Assembly (NCBI RefSeq): GCF_000003605.2
Contig: NW_003109983.1
Location: forward strand, 90,974 to 154,973
DNA length: 64,000 nucleotides
From: Saccoglossus kowalevskii
Taxonomy: Eukaryota; Hemichordata; Enteropneusta; Harrimaniidae
Reading direction: 5' to 3'
The notes under the pieces were generated by a model. That model made no database searches. It was given only the letters and a program-made list of their open reading frames with translations, and had not been told where the DNA came from. Below are positions 60,171 to 64,000 of this stretch, piece after piece; position 1 is the stretch's first letter, and every line of letters begins with the position of its first letter. Both the position numbers and the translations under genes were made by a program.

Positions 60171-60371
60171 TTGCTGTGTATTTCGTCACCTTCCCGGAAT
60201 GAATATCTTAATCATCGAGAACATATTGAAGTTACTTTTGACAACGTGTTACTTTCATACAATTCTGTGAGACTGGGAGAGGAACAGGCTTTTATCAGCT
60301 TGTTGCATACATATATTAGAGTTAAAGTTGAAGAGCCCGTCACATTCCCTGTATTTTATACCTTAATATGA
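60171..60371 (+). CDS. Candidate terminal exon, unrecognised
   Basis: After a weak acceptor (TCTAAATTAAG) 66 codons are open to TGA at 60369-60371. The peptide is balanced and hydrophilic in its first half (SPSRNEYLNHREHIEVTFDN, then YNSVRLGEEQAFISLLH), more protein-like than most frames here. No ATG start, no motif and no AATAAA close by. It may be the last exon of an unseen gene or a remnant. Confidence 0.22.
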   Translation: MLCISSPSRNEYLNHREHIEVTFDNVLLSYNSVRLGEEQAFISLLHTYIRVKVEEPVTFPVFYTLI

Positions 60372-60374
60372 TGA

Positions 60375-61995
60375 TTTCATCGTAAATCTATGCAATATTA
60401 TTGAAAGATTTATATTTATAAATATTTTATCCTGCCATCATTGTCTGGTTTAAGAAGAGGTTGGGTTATTGAACAAAGGTTAGTTATGATATGTACTTTT
60501 TTTAGACATTTTGTTATTTTAACTCACTTTCACAATTTGATGTTATTTTGTTATTATGCTTTCAGTTGACTAACAAACTGAAATAATACTTATTTGGAGC
60601 TTATAAACCTAGATATAGGTTTTTACACAATTGATAAGACTACAAACACGTATTATTCTATATGAGGCAAGTCTCAATATAGCGCAAGTCGTGCACGAGG
60701 GAAGTAGGCCGATCGTATCGACAGTTTTATTTAATAAGTAACCACCCTTAGTTGCGGGTATACCACGATATTTTAACAACACCGAGTTATTTACTCGCAT
60801 CTAATAGTTATGCCTATTATAATTTACCAACCTTATTTTATAGGTAATTATAAAATACAAAAAAAAAACCAAAAAAAAAAAACAGAAATAACTAGTCCTG
60901 GAACTAGAATACGGAGATTGCTTTGAGGGAATCGACGGTACTTCCCGGTTCACGAGGGAAACGGTGCAGACAACATTAAAGTTTTTATCGTCGTTTGCGT
61001 TTGCGTAAATGTATTTTGTTATGCCCAAAATAGCAACGAAGATTTATAAGCAAATGACAGTAAAGCATACACCAATAACGTGAATTATGCCGAACATCAG
61101 AATACACGACATATCCAGATACTTTTTTTTACCATTGTGAACAGTTTTAATTTGCTGAATGACACCACTTAGTATAATTTATTTTTCTATGAATTTCGAC
61201 AAAAAAACTTTACTGTTTTCCAACAAAACAACAAAAGTCGTCATATCTAGTATCGAGAATGTACAATAATGGTTTCCGTCACATGTAAGACTAGGCATAT
61301 CCACCTTCACGGCAAAAAAACACCATTTTAATGGATGCCTAATTAATTTAATGATACATTGTTTGTTTTTTTCGTATTGAGTCGGGTAGGTAGAGCAATG
61401 TGTGTTCATGGTAGTCAACTACAGTAATAATTAGTTTTGGCAGTCAGAATATTTCAGACGCATGTGCTACTCTCGTTTGTGTTTAGCAAACGCACATTGA
61501 TTGCATAGGTGATGGTGCAGACATTGGAAATATACACTACAATGTTGCAAGTCACGAGTTGCAAGTCACAAGTCACCAGTACAATTTTCAAGAACGACAA
61601 TTCAACAGCTTTAGGCATTCACATATTCCGTGGAGTTTGTTTGTACGCCTGTAAAACATGTCTTTTTAGCTAGCATGTTATTATAGCTAATTTCGCTAAT
61701 TCAAGATGTCACAAATTTAAAATAAAGGATATTCTCACGATGAGACTGTTGCCACTTTAGCTAAATTAAGATTCAGTTAATATATGCATGGAGTCGAATT
61801 CGCTAAAATGCCGTGTAGCTATTTAAATATGTTTTACAGTATTTGTGCTGGTCTCTATGGATATTTATCAATTTGCATTGTTTTACAACAGAGGTATGAA
61901 TACGCTGATGAATATTCATTAATTTACGAATATGTAGAATATAGGGCGAGTCAGCATAGTGGACTCACATTTAACATGTGGTGTTTTGTTGACCG
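60375..61995. other. AT-rich DNA, no supported gene
   Basis: An A-rich low-complexity tract lies at about 60859-60883. ATGAATATTCAT, a 12-base palindrome, lies near 61910. Otherwise background. Confidence 0.5.
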
Positions 61996-62000
61996 GCCAT

Positions 62001-62275
62001 TGGTAGCATAGTGGCTGTCGCATCAGACTTATGACCCAAGTTCACATCCTACCTTAGGCTGAACATCCAAGGATCGATCCCTAACCTGGGTGAGTGTGCC
62101 ACAGACTCAATAGAAGAGCAATTCCACTGACCGACTTTGGGGGAACCTTGGTTAAGCTCCGCAGGTGCTTGTGTTCGACTGAGCCTGGTTGACGCCGGGA
62201 TAGCGCATTAAACGTGACATAGAGATGGCCACACAGCCCTGTCATGTAGTCCCAACATATTACTTGTTGTTATAA
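62001..62275 (+). mobile_element. tRNA-derived SINE, family S1 copy 2
   Basis: This is the better preserved copy. The A box is in TGGTAGCATAGTGGCTGTCG and the B box in CCCAAGTTCACATCCTACC. It is followed by a non-tRNA body (GGCTGAACATCC, GACTCAATAGAAGAGCAATT, GGGGGAACCTTGG, GAGCCTGGTTGACGCC, GATAGCGCATTAAACGTGAC). Every block has a counterpart in 14721-14970. The distance from A box to B box and the non-tRNA body are typical of a SINE. The 3' end is placed approximately, before AT-rich flank. Confidence 0.75.
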
Positions 62276-62279
62276 TGAA

Positions 62280-63800
62280 TATTACTTCTATGGCAAAACT
62301 GCACTAAGTGTCAGCACCAGCATTCGCAAAAAAAAAGTCAGTAGAGACATCAGTGACACTCAATGTCCAGAACTGTCGCCTGGCACAAAAACAGTTTAAA
62401 AAAAAACTTATGAATGTTATGGGGATGTGATCATCTACATCAAAATAAGCGTAACTGTGAAAAAACTGCCAATTAATAAGATGTTATGACTCTGTGGAAT
62501 GTTGGAATGATTTTTTCGACATTTATCCGGTTGCGCACTCAGGCGCATATGCGCTGTTAACAGTAGAGACGCCTGGTGGCATGATACCTCCACCGACGCT
62601 GCTGTCGGCATTAACATCGTTTGATTGTCAAGGGATGCTACAAAGAGTGCCGACAAATTATAGAAAAACTCATACTGATAAGATTGCATGTTCCGTATTA
62701 TCTCAGTTACCACGTAGGCGAATATTGCGTCACATAAGGTGATTATACACTTAGTTATCTTTCACCGCATCTGGGCCACAAAAAAAATGCATGGTTGCCA
62801 GACAGCAACAATATCCAGACTCCTAGTCGTGATTGAAGAGAGTTAATAGTCTGAAGGTCGTAGTGGGTACTAATGATGTGTTATACGTACATGCCTTGGG
62901 TGCACCAATTACTCAAGCGAACGTACGTTCTGTCAATGCAAACTCAAACTTATGTAACTGCCCTATTCAACTCTACGAATGGAAATTGAGTAAATATAGA
63001 AATATATAGACGTATACTACTTGTCAATTATTTAACCTAGCTAATGGTATACTGATAGTGATTTAAATGATTTTATATCCCCGTGCCTGTAGGGGGTGGT
63101 GGGTTCAGCGCCACGTCCTTTGAATATTACACGAACATCGCTGCTTTTCCAGTCGATAATGATGATGAGATTCGCCCTTGTGTTTAATGTTTCTATGAAG
63201 AGAGTAAGTTTTTAGTATCGTCGAACAATAGCGCCATCTACACTTTTCATTTTGTAAAAATGGACTTATTTTTTCTCGATCATGCGGGAAGTGTTACGCT
63301 GCACGAGAATGTAATTGAAAACTATCATTGTGAGGTGATAGTTGGTGCGTTGTACTTAATATTGTGAACATGGGCGGTACTGTGGGCGCATGCATGGGAT
63401 TATATGGCAACAACCTTGATGTAGGTAGACATGCGAAAGAACAACACATTTAACTCATCACATTCAATACCAGGTACTTGTTCGTTTGAAATGTCATATC
63501 CGTGGTGTGTACGTATGTAAATGCTTATAGACACGCGTGATAAATTAAATATGTGTATGAACTGTGAGGGCAATATTGTCTTGGTAGTCATGCTGCGTCT
63601 AGACGGCGGGGGTGGGGTGACATTGTCAATACAACTTTACTAATAGATGTGTGCGCTCATGTATACGCTTTCACGTGTACAGTTAAGTGTACATTTTCTA
63701 CACATATGGAAGATATATATGTACCCATATTCGATGCAGATGTGATTGTATTGCTGAATGGGTTTGCACAAAAACCAACGCCACATGCCATAGTGAAAAC
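62280..63800. other. Spacer with one G+C-rich island
   Basis: The island at 62510-62740 is open in several frames on both strands. On the plus strand it includes PGGMIPPPTLLSALTSFD, and it contains the palindrome GCGCATATGCGC. Simultaneous openness in many frames argues that base composition, not coding, is responsible. Otherwise background. Confidence 0.4.
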
Positions 63801-63802
63801 AG

Positions 63803-63870
63803 AAATTGATAGCACGCTAGTGGTATGAATGCAAGGATAGGGAGGTTCAGATCCCATATATCTACATCGC
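63803..63870 (+). mobile_element. tRNA-like SINE head
   Basis: TAGCACGCTAGTGGTATGAA (A-box-like) is followed about 30 bases later by AGGTTCAGATCCC (B box, 63843-63855). No full cloverleaf forms. The first half recalls family S1 (TAGCATAGTGG), but the body differs. Confidence 0.4.
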
Positions 63871-64000
63871 GGTTAACGGATATTATCTATATCCGCTCAC
63901 GATTTGGAGAAAATTTACATATATTCAAACTTATTACGCATTATAGGGCGCCGAACCATTTAACGATATTTCGTTCACATGCGTCACATGTTTCAATAAA

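Noticed and set aside
62494-62742. Protein gene in the 62.5-62.7 kb island
   Set aside because: Nearly all frames on both strands are open, so the lack of stops reflects base composition.

Overview
This window reads as nuclear DNA of an animal, most likely a marine invertebrate with an AT-rich, intron-rich genome. The evidence is a strongly AT-rich background, CpG that is not clearly depleted, no bacterial operon structure, no open frame longer than 159 codons, abundant microsatellites, tRNA-derived SINE heads, decayed non-LTR reverse transcriptase and a multi-copy family of short non-autonomous DNA elements. I cannot name the species. No complete, recognisable protein gene is present; almost all of the window looks intergenic or intronic.

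Layout. 0-7 kb: AT-rich DNA, a 358-bp terminal-inverted-repeat element (2949-3306), the first copies of the dominant short element (4994-5093 and 6477-6893), and between them a minus-strand island of coding-like sequence (5572-6060). 7-20 kb: mostly empty, with SINE heads at 13.7 and 15.8 kb and a fuller SINE at 14.7 kb. 20-31 kb: two more copies of the short element and a diverged tandem array of about 125-bp units (23.35-23.83 kb) containing an RFX/X-box-like palindrome. 31-41 kb: a candidate terminal exon at 33.2 kb, a 60-bp tandem duplication, an AT palindrome, a foldback hairpin, a long (TTTA)n tract and a candidate ATG exon at 40.6 kb.

41.3-41.8 kb is the oddest stretch: a GC-rich block packed with the octamer GTTCACGA on both strands and folded into an imperfect inverted repeat, directly abutting a copy of the short element. 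46-50 kb is the most gene-like zone: a TATA box followed by a signal-peptide-encoding exon with a splice donor on the plus strand (46.6-46.75 kb), a signal-peptide-encoding exon with a donor on the minus strand (48.17-48.33 kb), a 30-bp perfect palindrome, a LINE reverse-transcriptase tail and a possible TATA promoter with leader exon (49.5 kb). 54 kb holds the clearest protein fossil, about 0.5 kb of the carboxy part of a CR1/Jockey-group LINE reverse transcriptase ending in an (AAT)n tract. 56-60 kb has a few exon-like islands, and 62.0-62.3 kb carries the second long SINE copy.

The exon calls are made by eye from open frame, local GC rise and splice-site quality and have low to moderate confidence. 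The repeat calls rest on copies inside this same window and are firmer.
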